NCBI GenBank assembly: GCA_913057195.1
Contig: CAJXNL010000005.1
Coordinates: forward strand, 37,714 to 101,713
Length of the DNA: 64,000 bases
Direction: 5' to 3'
DNA from: an uncultured Wenzhouxiangella sp.
Lineage (GTDB): Bacteria; Pseudomonadota; Gammaproteobacteria; Xanthomonadales; Wenzhouxiangellaceae
In this document: positions 16,762 to 26,278 of the stretch, one piece after another
Position numbering within the stretch: position 1 is the first letter of the stretch
Layout of the letters: every line of letters starts with the position of its first letter
The notes under the pieces: model-generated
What the model saw: the letters and a program-made list of their open reading frames with translations, nothing else
Databases searched by the model: none
Told to the model about the DNA's origin: nothing
Translations under genes and position numbers: made by a program

Positions 16762-18021
16762 TTAGCTCGTCCCCTCAGCGGGCGCCGGAGTGAGCCGCAG
16801 CTTAGGTTGGTTTTGATTTTGGTCGGGCGTTTGATCTTGATCGGATGCAGCGCGCACCCGCAATGGCGAGCCTGGAATGGGGGCGGTGATGCCGGTGGTG
16901 ATGACCCGATCACCGGGTGTGATGTTGTTGGTGACATAGACCGTCTGCGTGGTGGCACGGACCACCTCGACCGAGCGAATCTCCAGCTCATCATCGGCAT
17001 TGGCCACATAGACACTGTCACCCTCGCGCAGCGCCGAGCGCGGCAAGCGGATGAGCCCAGCCGATGAGCGACCCGCAATGCGCGCCTCCACGAAAGTGCC
17101 CATGGGCAGCGGGGAGCGGCCTGACTGCGCATCGTCTGTCGAAGCTTCAAGGCGTTGGTAGGGGTCTTCCACGGCGACCACGGCGTAGCTCAAGCGGGTG
17201 TTTTCGTCGATGACACCCTCGGTGCGGACCACTCGTCCACGCCACCGACGCATTTGACCATCAACGTCCGCGCTCAGCGTCACCACAGGGCCTCTCGCAC
17301 CCACCTCGCCGGCCCGCGGCAGTTGCAAAAACGCGCGGTCTTGGTTGGACAAGGGCAGCCTGACTTCGGCGACATCCACCGCAAACGCCACGCCCAAGCG
17401 CATGCCGGGGGTGACATACTGACCCACATCCACGCGCCGTTCGCGGACCAAGCCGTCATAAGGCAGGGTGATCTTGGTTCGCTCGAGGTTGCGTTGCGCT
17501 CGCAGCACGCCCGATCGTGCCGCATCCACGGCCGCTTTTGCGCCAGCCAGCTGTGGCAGACGCAGAACCAACTCATTTGGTTCACGGTCATCGCCATGCA
17601 TCCGTTGCCAATCGCGCCGCGCTTGATCAGAGCGGGCTTGTTCATCGGCCAGTCTCGCCTGTGCCGAGGCCAGCTCAGCCTGGGCCTGTAAAAGCGCCGC
17701 TTCATAGTCGCTGGGATCGATCTGCGCCAGCACCTCGTTGGCTTTAAAAAATCCGCCGGCAGCAAAGCGCTCAGACACCGAGACCAGCCGTCCGCTGACC
17801 TCAGCGGCCAGGTCGGTTTCGGTTCGAGGGCGCACAATGCCTTCGGACTTGATCAAAAACTGACCCTGGCTTTCCTCAGCGGCAATCACATCCACCAACA
17901 TGGCCGTGGCCACAGGCTCTCGTTCAGGGGGTTGCGGGCGATTGATTGCCAACACAATCACCACAACCACAGCACCTGCGATCAGTGCAGGGGGCAGGAG
18001 GTATTTTTTGTAATTCGCCAC
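16762..18021 (-). CDS. RND efflux periplasmic adaptor (membrane fusion protein)
   Basis: Links the RND pump to an outer-membrane channel. The 419-residue protein has one N-terminal membrane anchor (about 7-25), a biotinyl-lipoyl half-motif near 75-95, an alpha-helical hairpin rich in Ala, Gln and Arg (about 108-170), the second lipoyl half (ITLPYDGLVRERRVDVGQYV) and beta-barrel and membrane-proximal domains. The C-terminal tail is rich in Gln, Asp and Asn. The start is GTG. The three-base gap to the pump gene shows an operon; a divergent promoter region of about 160 bases separates it from map. Confidence 0.92.
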   Translation of the reverse strand: MANYKKYLLPPALIAGAVVVVIVLAINRPQPPEREPVATAMLVDVIAAEESQGQFLIKSEGIVRPRTETDLAAEVSGRLVSVSERFAAGGFFKANEVLAQIDPSDYEAALLQAQAELASAQARLADEQARSDQARRDWQRMHGDDREPNELVLRLPQLAGAKAAVDAARSGVLRAQRNLERTKITLPYDGLVRERRVDVGQYVTPGMRLGVAFAVDVAEVRLPLSNQDRAFLQLPRAGEVGARGPVVTLSADVDGQMRRWRGRVVRTEGVIDENTRLSYAVVAVEDPYQRLEASTDDAQSGRSPLPMGTFVEARIAGRSSAGLIRLPRSALREGDSVYVANADDELEIRSVEVVRATTQTVYVTNNITPGDRVITTGITAPIPGSPLRVRAASDQDQTPDQNQNQPKLRLTPAPAEGTS

Positions 18022-18184
18022 AGGTTGAGTCTGCCTTTTGTGTCTTTGCCAAAAATTCAGGTTTGGGAGCGTTATTGTCGCGTCTTTCAGCCAGACCTGC
18101 CTGTGCCAAAAGACACAGTCTGGCCGCCTTGCAATCCAGCGATCGGGTACACTGAGTGTTCACGCTGATTGTACCGCTTAGACC

Positions 18185-18961
18185 ATGATGAGCCCGGCCG
18201 TTCCCATTAAAACCCATCAAGAGATTGAAGCGATGCGTCGGGCTTGTCAGGGGGCGGCGCGCGTGCTGGACATGCTTGAGCCGCACGTCCAGGCCAAGGT
18301 CACGACCGAGCATCTTGATCAGCTGGCTCATGAGTTCATTACCCAAGACTTGGGCGCGATTCCAGCCCCGTTGAATTATCGAGGGTTCCCAAAATCCATC
18401 TGCACGTCAATCAATCATGTGGTGTGCCACGGGATCCCATCTGATAAGAGGCTCAAAGACGGTGACATCGTCAACATTGATGTCACCATTATTTTGGATG
18501 GTTGGCACGGTGACACCAGTCGGATGTTTTATGTGGGTGAGCCCTCCGTTAAAGCCCGCCGGATTTGTGAGGTCGCTCATCAGGCGCTCCTGCTCGGGAT
18601 TGATGCCGTTAAGCCTGGGGCCACACTGGGTGACATCGGGCATGTCATTCAAACTTATGCCGAAAAAGAGCGCTGTTCGGTGGTGCGCGAGTATTGCGGC
18701 CACGGCATTGGGCGGGAGTTTCATGAACCGCCTCAGGTGCTGCACTACGGCCAATCGGGCCAAGGGCTGGTGTTGACGCCTGGCATGACTTTCACCATCG
18801 AGCCGATGATTAACCTGGGCAAACCGCAGACGCGGTTGCTGCCCGATGACTGGACCGTGATTACCCGGGATCGCTCACTGTCGGCGCAGTGGGAACACAC
18901 GTTGGCGGTGACCGACAGTGGGGTGGATATTTTGACTCAGCTCCCAGGCAATCCGCCATAA
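18185..18961 (+). CDS. map: Type I methionine aminopeptidase
   Basis: Removes the N-terminal methionine from new proteins. All five metal ligands are present: Asp99, Asp110, His173, Glu206 and Glu237, with the substrate histidine His82 in VCHGIPS. The length of 258 residues fits type I. The gene is followed by glnD with a single base between them; this map-glnD-dapD order is seen in several gammaproteobacteria. Confidence 0.97.
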   Translation: MMSPAVPIKTHQEIEAMRRACQGAARVLDMLEPHVQAKVTTEHLDQLAHEFITQDLGAIPAPLNYRGFPKSICTSINHVVCHGIPSDKRLKDGDIVNIDVTIILDGWHGDTSRMFYVGEPSVKARRICEVAHQALLLGIDAVKPGATLGDIGHVIQTYAEKERCSVVREYCGHGIGREFHEPPQVLHYGQSGQGLVLTPGMTFTIEPMINLGKPQTRLLPDDWTVITRDRSLSAQWEHTLAVTDSGVDILTQLPGNPP

Positions 18962-18962
18962 C

Positions 18963-21662
18963 ATGTCCGTGCCTGCGCCCCCAGAAAGGCTTGGCGCTGT
19001 CCCCGCAACCCGCCACTGCCTCGCGCTTGATGCCCTAGATGAGTTGCCAAAGGCGCCTTTGGCCTTATCAAAGGTGATCGGCGAGCAGCGGCAGTTGGCC
19101 GATGAGGAACTCAAACGCTTATTTGCTGAGGGCGCAGCCATTGGCGAGCTTGTGCACGCGCGTGCCTGGGTGGTTGAGCAATTGGTTCTGGCGGTCTGGG
19201 AGCGGTTGATCGCGCCTGACCAACCCTTGGCGCTGTGCGCCGTTGGTGGGTTCGGGCGCGGGGAACTGCACCCTCACTCCGATGTTGACTTGTTGATCTT
19301 GACTGAAGACAACGCAGATTTGGATGCCCGCACACAGGAGTCACTTCATCATTTGGTTCAAGTGCTGTGGGACGCTTCGCTGCATCCGGGCCACGCGGTG
19401 CGTGATGTCAATGACTGTATTGAGCAGGCCAAAGCAGATGTCAGCATCATGACCAACCTGATGGAGGTCAGGTGGATTGGGGGCGATCATCGGTTATTTG
19501 ATGCCTTGGCGCAGGCGCTGACCGATGAGACGTTATGGCCATCCGATCAATTTTTTAAAGCCAAGGTCGACGAACAGACCGAGCGCTACAGTCAGTTTGA
19601 AGACACCATATATAACCTCGAGCCCAATCTTAAAGAGGGCCCCGGCGGGCTTCGGGATGTGCAAATGATTGCCTGGGTGACGCAACGCCATTTCCAGAAT
19701 GCCACCTTGCACGGTTTGGTGGAGCACGACTTCTTGTCTGAGGATGAGTATGACGAGCTCGTTGATGGGCGCGAGTATCTTTGGACCCTTCGCTGGGCAT
19801 TGCATGAGCTGGCCGGGCGCGCCGAAGATCGTTTGCTGTTTGATCATCAACGTCATTTGGCAACAAGTTTTGGCTACAGCGATGCCGAAGATGTGGCAGG
19901 CAACGCAGATGTCGAACGCTTTATGCAGCGCTATTACCGCATTGCGATGCGACTGGCGCGCTTGAATGAACGTCTTCTTCAAAGCTTTGAAGAAGAACTG
20001 TTGGCCAACCGAGCTCATCTTCCCAGTGGGCCCGTGGATGAAGACTTTCAGATCACCGATGGGTATCTGGAACTGATCGACCCGCAGGGGTTTGTTTATC
20101 AACCCATCCTGTTGGTTAAGATGTTCAACGTCTTGGCTGAGCATCCAGAGATTAAAGGCGTTCGCGCGGCCACGATTCGACTTGTCCGAGCGCACTTATA
20201 TTTAATTGATGAGGCATTTCGCGCTGACCCTCAGGTGTGGCGACTGTTTCTGGCGCTGTTGCAAAGTCGCCAAGGCGTATATCACCAGCTGGCCAGAATG
20301 AACCGCTATGGGGTCCTGGCCGCCTTGTTGCCGGCGTTTGCCAAAATTACCGGGCGCATGCAGTTTGATCTGTTCCATGTCTATACCGTCGACCAGCACA
20401 CCCTGTTTGTGATCCGAAACCTCAGGCGATTTGCGCAGCGCGCCCACGCCGATCAATTTGAGCACGCCATTGAGGTGTTCGCGCGCATCGATCGACCCGA
20501 GTTGTTGCACTTGGCTGCACTTTTTCATGACATTGCCAAAGGCCGTGGCGGTGACCACTCAATGCTTGGTGCCAAAGACGCTGATGCGTTTTGCAAGACC
20601 CTTGGGCTTGGTGCCGAGGAGACGGCTTTGGTGGTGTGGTTGGTGCGTGCGCACTTATTGATGTCACTGACCTCTCAACGTGAAGACATCACCGATCCAT
20701 TGGTGGTCAGTCGGTTTTGCGCCGCGGTCAAAACCCGTCGGCGACTGGATTATTTGTTTGTGCTGACCGTGGCCGATATTGCTGCGACCAGTCCCAAGCT
20801 TTGGAATTCATGGAAAGACAGTTTGTTGTGGTCGCTGTATGAAGCCAGCGTTGAACAGTTTGAGCGCGGCTTGGCCGATCCCATCGAGCGAGATGAAGGT
20901 GTTGAGCAGACCCGCCAGGAGGCCTTGGCCGAGCTTGCGCCTGAGCATCACGCCCAGGCTCAAGCGCTGTGGGCGCAGTGGCCCAAACGTGCGTTTTTGC
21001 GCTTGGATCTGGCACAAATTGTCTGGACCACAGATGCTGTGCTGCAAGCTGATCAATGGCCGTTGGTGGCGATACATGGTGACATTGACAAAGGCGTCAG
21101 CGAGATCTTTGTGTATGCGCCTGACTTTCCGGGTCTGTTCGCGCTGGTGGCCCGTGAACTCGACTGCATGCAGCTGAATGTGCTCGCAGCCCGTATTCTG
21201 ACCACCAAAGACGGCCAAAGTTGGGATCTGTTTCAGGTGATGGATCATCAAGGCCAGCCACTGAACGACAGCGACTCGGCGCGGCTGATCGAGACACTGG
21301 AAAAGCAGCTCGATGCGCAAGTGGTCAGGCCCTTGGCGCCACGACCCATTCCCAGGCGATTACAACCGTTCATGGATCCACCGCAGATTGAGATTCGAGA
21401 TGGCCGCGATGGTCTGACGGCGCTGGAGATCACCGCCACCGATCGACCTGGTTTATTGTCAGCCATTGCAGAGACGTTGGTCAGTCTCGGGCTTCGCTTG
21501 TTTGATGCCCGGGTGGCAACCTTTGGTCAACGCGTTGAGGATGTCTTTATGATCGGTCAAACACAAGGCACGGACACTCAACCACTGGATCAGGCCACGC
21601 GTGATGCGTTGCGTGCAGAGCTTTTACAGTGTTTAGAAGGCGAGGAGATGAGTCATGAATAG
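18963..21662 (+). CDS. glnD: Bifunctional [protein-PII] uridylyltransferase/uridylyl-removing enzyme
   Basis: Nitrogen sensor that adds UMP to, or removes it from, PII proteins according to glutamine. Domains in order over 899 residues are a nucleotidyltransferase domain with [19 protein letters not shown] at 95-113, a helical linker, an HD hydrolase domain near 480-640 ([14 protein letters not shown]), and two ACT domains in the last 190 residues that bind glutamine. Every catalytic motif looks intact. Its stop overlaps the dapD start by eight bases. Confidence 0.97.
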   Translation: MSVPAPPERLGAVPATRHCLALDALDELPKAPLALSKVIGEQRQLADEELKRLFAEGAAIGELVHARAWVVEQLVLAVWERLIAPDQPLALCAVGGFGRGELHPHSDVDLLILTEDNADLDARTQESLHHLVQVLWDASLHPGHAVRDVNDCIEQAKADVSIMTNLMEVRWIGGDHRLFDALAQALTDETLWPSDQFFKAKVDEQTERYSQFEDTIYNLEPNLKEGPGGLRDVQMIAWVTQRHFQNATLHGLVEHDFLSEDEYDELVDGREYLWTLRWALHELAGRAEDRLLFDHQRHLATSFGYSDAEDVAGNADVERFMQRYYRIAMRLARLNERLLQSFEEELLANRAHLPSGPVDEDFQITDGYLELIDPQGFVYQPILLVKMFNVLAEHPEIKGVRAATIRLVRAHLYLIDEAFRADPQVWRLFLALLQSRQGVYHQLARMNRYGVLAALLPAFAKITGRMQFDLFHVYTVDQHTLFVIRNLRRFAQRAHADQFEHAIEVFARIDRPELLHLAALFHDIAKGRGGDHSMLGAKDADAFCKTLGLGAEETALVVWLVRAHLLMSLTSQREDITDPLVVSRFCAAVKTRRRLDYLFVLTVADIAATSPKLWNSWKDSLLWSLYEASVEQFERGLADPIERDEGVEQTRQEALAELAPEHHAQAQALWAQWPKRAFLRLDLAQIVWTTDAVLQADQWPLVAIHGDIDKGVSEIFVYAPDFPGLFALVARELDCMQLNVLAARILTTKDGQSWDLFQVMDHQGQPLNDSDSARLIETLEKQLDAQVVRPLAPRPIPRRLQPFMDPPQIEIRDGRDGLTALEITATDRPGLLSAIAETLVSLGLRLFDARVATFGQRVEDVFMIGQTQGTDTQPLDQATRDALRAELLQCLEGEEMSHE

Positions 21663-22473
21663 CCAGGCATGGCAAGACTGTATTGAGCGTGCTTGGGCCG
21701 AGCGCGAGACGCTGAGCCCTCAGGCGCACCCCGAAGAACTCAAGGCGACCGTCGAAACGTGTCTGGCTCACTTGGAGACGGGCCAATTGCGCGTGGCCGA
21801 GCCCACCAAAGACGGTTGGCAAGTCAACGCCTGGCTTAAGCAAGCCATCTTGCTGCATTTTAGGATTCAACCCAACCGCGTTATGGGCGATGGGCTGGTG
21901 CGTTATTTCGATAAGGTGGGGCTGCGCTTTGGCGCAGATGATGATCCCATCCAAACCGGCGCCCGCGTGGTGCCGCCTGCGGTGGTGCGTCAAGGCGCGC
22001 ACATCGGCCAAGACGTGGTGCTGATGCCCAGCTATGTCAATATCGGCGCGTTTGTTGGTGAAGGCTCCATGGTGGATACTTGGGCGACCGTCGGCTCCTG
22101 TGCCCAAATCGGCCGGGGTGTGCACATCTCCGGGGGGGCGGGGATTGGCGGTGTGTTGGAACCGCTGCAGGCCAACCCCACCATCATTGAAGATGAGTGT
22201 TTCATTGGTGCGCGCTCAGAAATTGTCGAAGGCGTCATCATCGAGGCCGGCGCCGTGATTGGCATGGGGGTGTTTATTGGTCAGTCCACCAAGATCTATG
22301 ATCGAAACAGCGGCCAGATTTATCAGGGCCGGGTCCCCGCGGGTTCGGTGGTGGTGGCTGGCGCGCTGCCAGCGCCCGATCAAAGCCACAGTCTCAATGC
22401 CGCAATCATCGTCAAGACAGTCGACACGAAAACTCGCCAAAAAACAGCCATTAACGAGCTTTTAAGAGCCTAA
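21655..22473 (+). CDS. dapD: 2,3,4,5-tetrahydropyridine-2,6-dicarboxylate N-succinyltransferase
   Basis: Succinylates tetrahydrodipicolinate in the lysine and diaminopimelate pathway. The 272-residue protein has an N-terminal helical part, then the left-handed beta-helix of hexapeptide repeats ([20 protein letters not shown] region), and the C-terminal GALPAPDQ segment. GAGIGG-type turns and the catalytic region match the family. It is translationally coupled to glnD. The separate dapA gene lies 12 kb away. Confidence 0.97.
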   Translation: MNSQAWQDCIERAWAERETLSPQAHPEELKATVETCLAHLETGQLRVAEPTKDGWQVNAWLKQAILLHFRIQPNRVMGDGLVRYFDKVGLRFGADDDPIQTGARVVPPAVVRQGAHIGQDVVLMPSYVNIGAFVGEGSMVDTWATVGSCAQIGRGVHISGGAGIGGVLEPLQANPTIIEDECFIGARSEIVEGVIIEAGAVIGMGVFIGQSTKIYDRNSGQIYQGRVPAGSVVVAGALPAPDQSHSLNAAIIVKTVDTKTRQKTAINELLRA

Positions 22474-22493
22474 GTGACTGTTTTTAATAGTGT

Positions 22494-22560
22494 TTGAACT
22501 TCACGACAAGATGGTATATTGTGTCGCCTCGCCGGTCATGAAAATTTAACAATTGACCGG
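22494..22560 (+). promoter_or_regulatory. Promoter and inverted repeat before the TonB receptor
   Basis: TTGAAC (22494-22499) and TATATT (22515-22520) are 15 bases apart, a short but usable spacing. Downstream lies the inverted repeat CCGGTCA (22532-22538) and TGACCGG (22554-22560), separated by 15 AT-rich bases. Its position in the leader fits an operator or a 5' stem-loop; it does not resemble a Fur box. Confidence 0.45.
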
Positions 22561-22618
22561 TGACAGCGGTCTGGCGCAAGCCAGGCGCCTTTGTATGATG
22601 TCTGAGGAGTCGTTCAAC

Positions 22619-25168
22619 ATGACACACAAAAATCCATCCACACCCTTCAATGTGCTCAAAAAGAGCGTGTTGACCGTTTGCGTTGCTGCTGGCCTTGGCC
22701 TTGCAAGTGCCCCTTCTGTGGCTCAGCAAGCAACAGAGAATAATTCACAACCCGCCGACGAGGAAACCGATCGGATCGCCGTGACAGGCACACGCCGTCG
22801 CGACCGCTCCATCGCTGATTCGGCGGTGCCGATTGATGTCATCAGCTCGGAGGCGTTGACCGAGACGGGCTTGACCGAGACCAACGCCATTTTGGCTCGG
22901 TTGCTGCCCAGCTTTAACTTCCCGCGTCCCTCCATCACCGATGGCACCGATCAGATTCGTCCAGCCCAACTGCGTGGCTTGGCCCCTGACCAAACGCTTG
23001 TCTTGGTCAACGGCAAACGCCGCCACACTTCAGCGCTGTTGAACCTGAACGGTTCAGTGGGTCGAGGCTCAGCCGCGGTTGACTTGAACATGATTCCACC
23101 CAATGCCATTGAGCGCATCGAAGTGCTGCGTGACGGCGCTGCTGCCCAGTACGGGTCGGATGCGATTGCCGGGGTGATCAACATTGTCTTGAAAGAGAGT
23201 GCCGCGCGGTTTAACGCCTCCGCCACTTACGGCGAGCACCGGACCACTGTGGATGGCGTGCCATCGCCGGGTCCAGTGAGCGTCGGACCTGATGGCAGCC
23301 TTGTCATCGAAGAGGGCGAGGATCGCTACGCACAAGATGGGCAAACCACCACACTCCAGTTCGGTGGTGGCTTTGATGTTGGCAACAGCGGCTACTTCAA
23401 TCTGGCGGTTCAATACCGCGAGCGTGACAACACCAACCGCTCAGGTTTTGATCCACGCCAGAACTTCCCATTGGTCGATGGCAATTTTGATGAGCGTGAG
23501 TTTACGTTCGACCGCATCAATCACCGCTTTGGGGATCCAAACACCGAAGAGATGGCCGTGTTCTTCAACAGCGCGGTTGAGATGGCCAACGGTTGGGAGT
23601 TCTACTCGTTCGGCAACTACGCCAACCGCGAGGGCGATGCCGGCGGTTTCTATCGTCGAGGTTTGGATGGCCGAAACGTGCCAGAAATCTATCCCGCAGG
23701 CTTCTTGCCATTGATCACCACCGACACCGATGACATGTCTTTGGCGGGTGGTTTCCGTGGTGAGGTCAACGATTGGATCTTGGATACTTCGTTGACATAT
23801 GGCTCGAATGAGCTCGACTTTGGGGTGATCAACAGTTTGAACACTTCGTTGGGCCCCAGCAGCCAAACAGAGTTTGAAGCGGGCACGTTGAAAAACTCAC
23901 AGGTGGTGTTCAACGCCGATGCAAGCAAGCTCTATGACTTCAACGGCATGCCGACCAACATCGCGGTGGGCTTTGAGTATCGCGATGAAGAGTATGAGAT
24001 TGGGGCAGGGGAGCCCAACAGCTACGTCGACGGGCCCTTCCCGGGCGCAGCGGGTTCTCAGGTCTTTCCAGGTTTCACACCGGAATCTGAGGTGACAGGA
24101 AGCCGAGACAACATGAGTGTTTATGCTGAAGTTGATGCCGATGTCACCAATCGACTCAACGCAGCGGCAGCGGTTCGGTTTGAAGACTATTCAGACTTCG
24201 GCTCTACTGTGATTGGCAAGCTTGCTGGTCGCTACCAAGCCACTGATGCGCTGGCCTTCAGAGGCTCGGTGTCAACGGGCTTTAGAGCACCGTCGTTGGC
24301 TCAGCAGTTCTTCACCTCTGTCGCCACCGTTTTTGTCGACGGCGTTCCCACCGAAACGGGCACTTTCCGTCCGGATTCTGATGTGGCCAAAGCGCTGGGT
24401 TCGCCTGGTTTGGAGGAAGAAACCTCGCAGAGCTTCTCTGTGGGCTTCGTATGGCAACCTGTGGACAGAGCCAACCTCTCTGTTGATATCTTCCGCATCG
24501 ATATTGATGATCGGATTGTGTTGTCAGAAAACCTGTCGGGTCCGGGCATTGTCTCGCTGTTGGAGGGCACCGGTGCCAACCGTGCGCGGTTCTTCTTAAA
24601 CGGGATTGATTCGACCACCGAAGGCATCGATATTGTGGGCAGTTACTCAGTCAGCCTGAATGACTATGGAACGGTCGATTTCACGGCAGGCTATAACTAC
24701 ACCAACAACGATGTCACCAAAGTGTTGGCGCCGCCAGCAGAATTGGCTCAAGTGGGTGTGACCGAGGACAACTTGTTCTCACGTCGTGAGCGGGTCCGGT
24801 TCGAAAAAGGCTCGCCCGAAGACAAGTTCAACTTGGGGGCCACTTGGCGCTTTCAAGACTTCCGTCTGACCACCCAGGCCACGCGCTTTGGTAAGACGGT
24901 TGACGTGTCAAGGGTGCCTTCTGGTGATGAAGTGTTGGATGCCAAAACAATTGTCGATTTGGAGCTGGGCTATGAATTGACCCCCAGCATCAAGCTGGCC
25001 TTTGGTGCCAACAACTTGTTTGATGTCTATCCAGACACCGCGCAAGAAATCAACGATAAGGCAGGTCAGTCAACCTCGACGTTTGACCGCATCTTCCCTT
25101 ATTCAGGTTTCTCAGCGTTTGGCTTTAACGGCCGGTTCCTCTACACTCGGATTGGTTTCGAGTATTGA
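22619..25168 (+). CDS. TonB-dependent outer-membrane receptor
   Basis: Gated barrel that imports a scarce nutrient with energy from TonB. The 849-residue precursor has a long signal peptide (to SVAQ|Q, about 37) and a TonB-box-like IAVTGTRRR segment. The plug domain contains VLVNGKRRHTSALLN and IERIEVLRDGAAAQYGSDAIAGVINI, and the barrel ends with the aromatic residue of GFEY, as outer-membrane proteins do. Substrate cannot be told from the sequence; the relatives I know in this branch are often ascribed to carbohydrate or peptide uptake. ATG at 22619 sits ten bases after GAGGAG. A strong terminator follows. Confidence 0.93.
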   Translation: MTHKNPSTPFNVLKKSVLTVCVAAGLGLASAPSVAQQATENNSQPADEETDRIAVTGTRRRDRSIADSAVPIDVISSEALTETGLTETNAILARLLPSFNFPRPSITDGTDQIRPAQLRGLAPDQTLVLVNGKRRHTSALLNLNGSVGRGSAAVDLNMIPPNAIERIEVLRDGAAAQYGSDAIAGVINIVLKESAARFNASATYGEHRTTVDGVPSPGPVSVGPDGSLVIEEGEDRYAQDGQTTTLQFGGGFDVGNSGYFNLAVQYRERDNTNRSGFDPRQNFPLVDGNFDEREFTFDRINHRFGDPNTEEMAVFFNSAVEMANGWEFYSFGNYANREGDAGGFYRRGLDGRNVPEIYPAGFLPLITTDTDDMSLAGGFRGEVNDWILDTSLTYGSNELDFGVINSLNTSLGPSSQTEFEAGTLKNSQVVFNADASKLYDFNGMPTNIAVGFEYRDEEYEIGAGEPNSYVDGPFPGAAGSQVFPGFTPESEVTGSRDNMSVYAEVDADVTNRLNAAAAVRFEDYSDFGSTVIGKLAGRYQATDALAFRGSVSTGFRAPSLAQQFFTSVATVFVDGVPTETGTFRPDSDVAKALGSPGLEEETSQSFSVGFVWQPVDRANLSVDIFRIDIDDRIVLSENLSGPGIVSLLEGTGANRARFFLNGIDSTTEGIDIVGSYSVSLNDYGTVDFTAGYNYTNNDVTKVLAPPAELAQVGVTEDNLFSRRERVRFEKGSPEDKFNLGATWRFQDFRLTTQATRFGKTVDVSRVPSGDEVLDAKTIVDLELGYELTPSIKLAFGANNLFDVYPDTAQEINDKAGQSTSTFDRIFPYSGFSAFGFNGRFLYTRIGFEY

Positions 25169-25192
25169 TCGGCCCTTTCTTGTAAGCAGCAC

Positions 25193-25225
25193 CATCACGC
25201 CGGGTTCGCCCGGCGTGATGCTTTC
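25193..25225 (+). terminator. Rho-independent terminator with UUCG loop
   Basis: A perfect 12-base-pair stem (CATCACGCCGGG with CCCGGCGTGATG) closed by the extra-stable TTCG tetraloop and followed by CTTTCT. It ends the receptor transcript 24 bases after its stop codon. Confidence 0.85.
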
Positions 25226-25255
25226 TGGACGTTGAATACGTTACACTAAGGTTTG

Positions 25256-26278
25256 ATGTCTTCTGTTACCCCCATTGATACCGGGTTATTGGTGGTCGAC
25301 CGCCAAGCCAGAGAGGCCAAAGAGGCTGAGCTGTCGCCTTTGGCCACCCGAGCAGTACAGTCGAAAGGCCGCCTCAAGCCTGAGCAGCCTGATGACTTTC
25401 GAACTGACTTCCAGCTGGATCGTGACCGGGTCCTGCACTCCAAGGCATTCCGCCGCTTGAAGCACAAAACGCAAGTTTTTATCAACCCAGAGGGCGACCA
25501 TTTTGTCACCCGGATGTCGCACACCCTTCAAGTGACTCAGGTGGCGCGGGCTTTGGCTGTAGCGCTGGGTCTAAATGAAGACCTCACAGAGGCCATCGCG
25601 CTGGCCCACGACTGCGGACACACCCCCTTTGGCCACACCGGTGAAGCGGCGCTTTCGGACTATGTCGATGGTGATTGGTTGCACTCAGCCCAAGGCGTTC
25701 GAATTTTTCAGATGCTGGAGCCTTTAAACCTGACCCACGAAGTCATTGACGGCATCCGGGCGCACACCTGGAAAATCCAGCCACCGCCCGAAACGCCGGA
25801 GGCGTGGCTGATTCGTTTTGCTGACCGAATCGCGTATCTCACGCATGACTTGCATGATGCGCTGCGGGCAGGCGTGATTGAAAGCGCTGATGTGCCCCAA
25901 GAGATTATTGAATGTTTGGGTCCGATCAAGGGCCGAAGCTGGATTAACGTGATGGTCAATGCCGTCATAGACGAGTCTGTTCAACGCGGCAAGATTGCGA
26001 TGTCGCCGGATGTGTTGAACGCCATGAAACTGTTCAGGGACTTTATGTTTGACAGAGTGTATATGCGGCCGGCCGCCGTTGCTCAAGCTGATCGGGCGCG
26101 ATTGGTCATCCATCAGCTTGTTGATTATTTGCTGGCTCATCCCGATGAGATTCCAGCCACGTATCGAAATCAAGAGGCCGACAGGCTCACCCAAGCACTT
26201 GATTTTGTCGCCGGCATGACCGATCGGTATGCTTTGAGTTTGCACGATCGGCTCTTTCGGCCCCGGGGGCTGGTGTGA
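25256..26278 (+). CDS. dgt: dGTPase-like HD-domain triphosphohydrolase
   Basis: Hydrolyses dNTPs to nucleoside and triphosphate; the group with this length (340 residues) is called deoxyguanosinetriphosphate triphosphohydrolase-like. The HD metal site is complete: RLKHKTQVF (68-75) precedes His89, and AHDCGHTPFGH (117-127) provides the His118-Asp119 pair. The start is ATG after TAAGG; an in-frame TTG one codon earlier is less likely. The last four bases overlap the start of the transporter gene, an unusual pairing for this enzyme. Confidence 0.9.
   Translation: MSSVTPIDTGLLVVDRQAREAKEAELSPLATRAVQSKGRLKPEQPDDFRTDFQLDRDRVLHSKAFRRLKHKTQVFINPEGDHFVTRMSHTLQVTQVARALAVALGLNEDLTEAIALAHDCGHTPFGHTGEAALSDYVDGDWLHSAQGVRIFQMLEPLNLTHEVIDGIRAHTWKIQPPPETPEAWLIRFADRIAYLTHDLHDALRAGVIESADVPQEIIECLGPIKGRSWINVMVNAVIDESVQRGKIAMSPDVLNAMKLFRDFMFDRVYMRPAAVAQADRARLVIHQLVDYLLAHPDEIPATYRNQEADRLTQALDFVAGMTDRYALSLHDRLFRPRGLV

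Noticed and set aside
18129..18153. TTGCAA ... TACACT before map
   Set aside because: Spacing of 13 bases again; not called.
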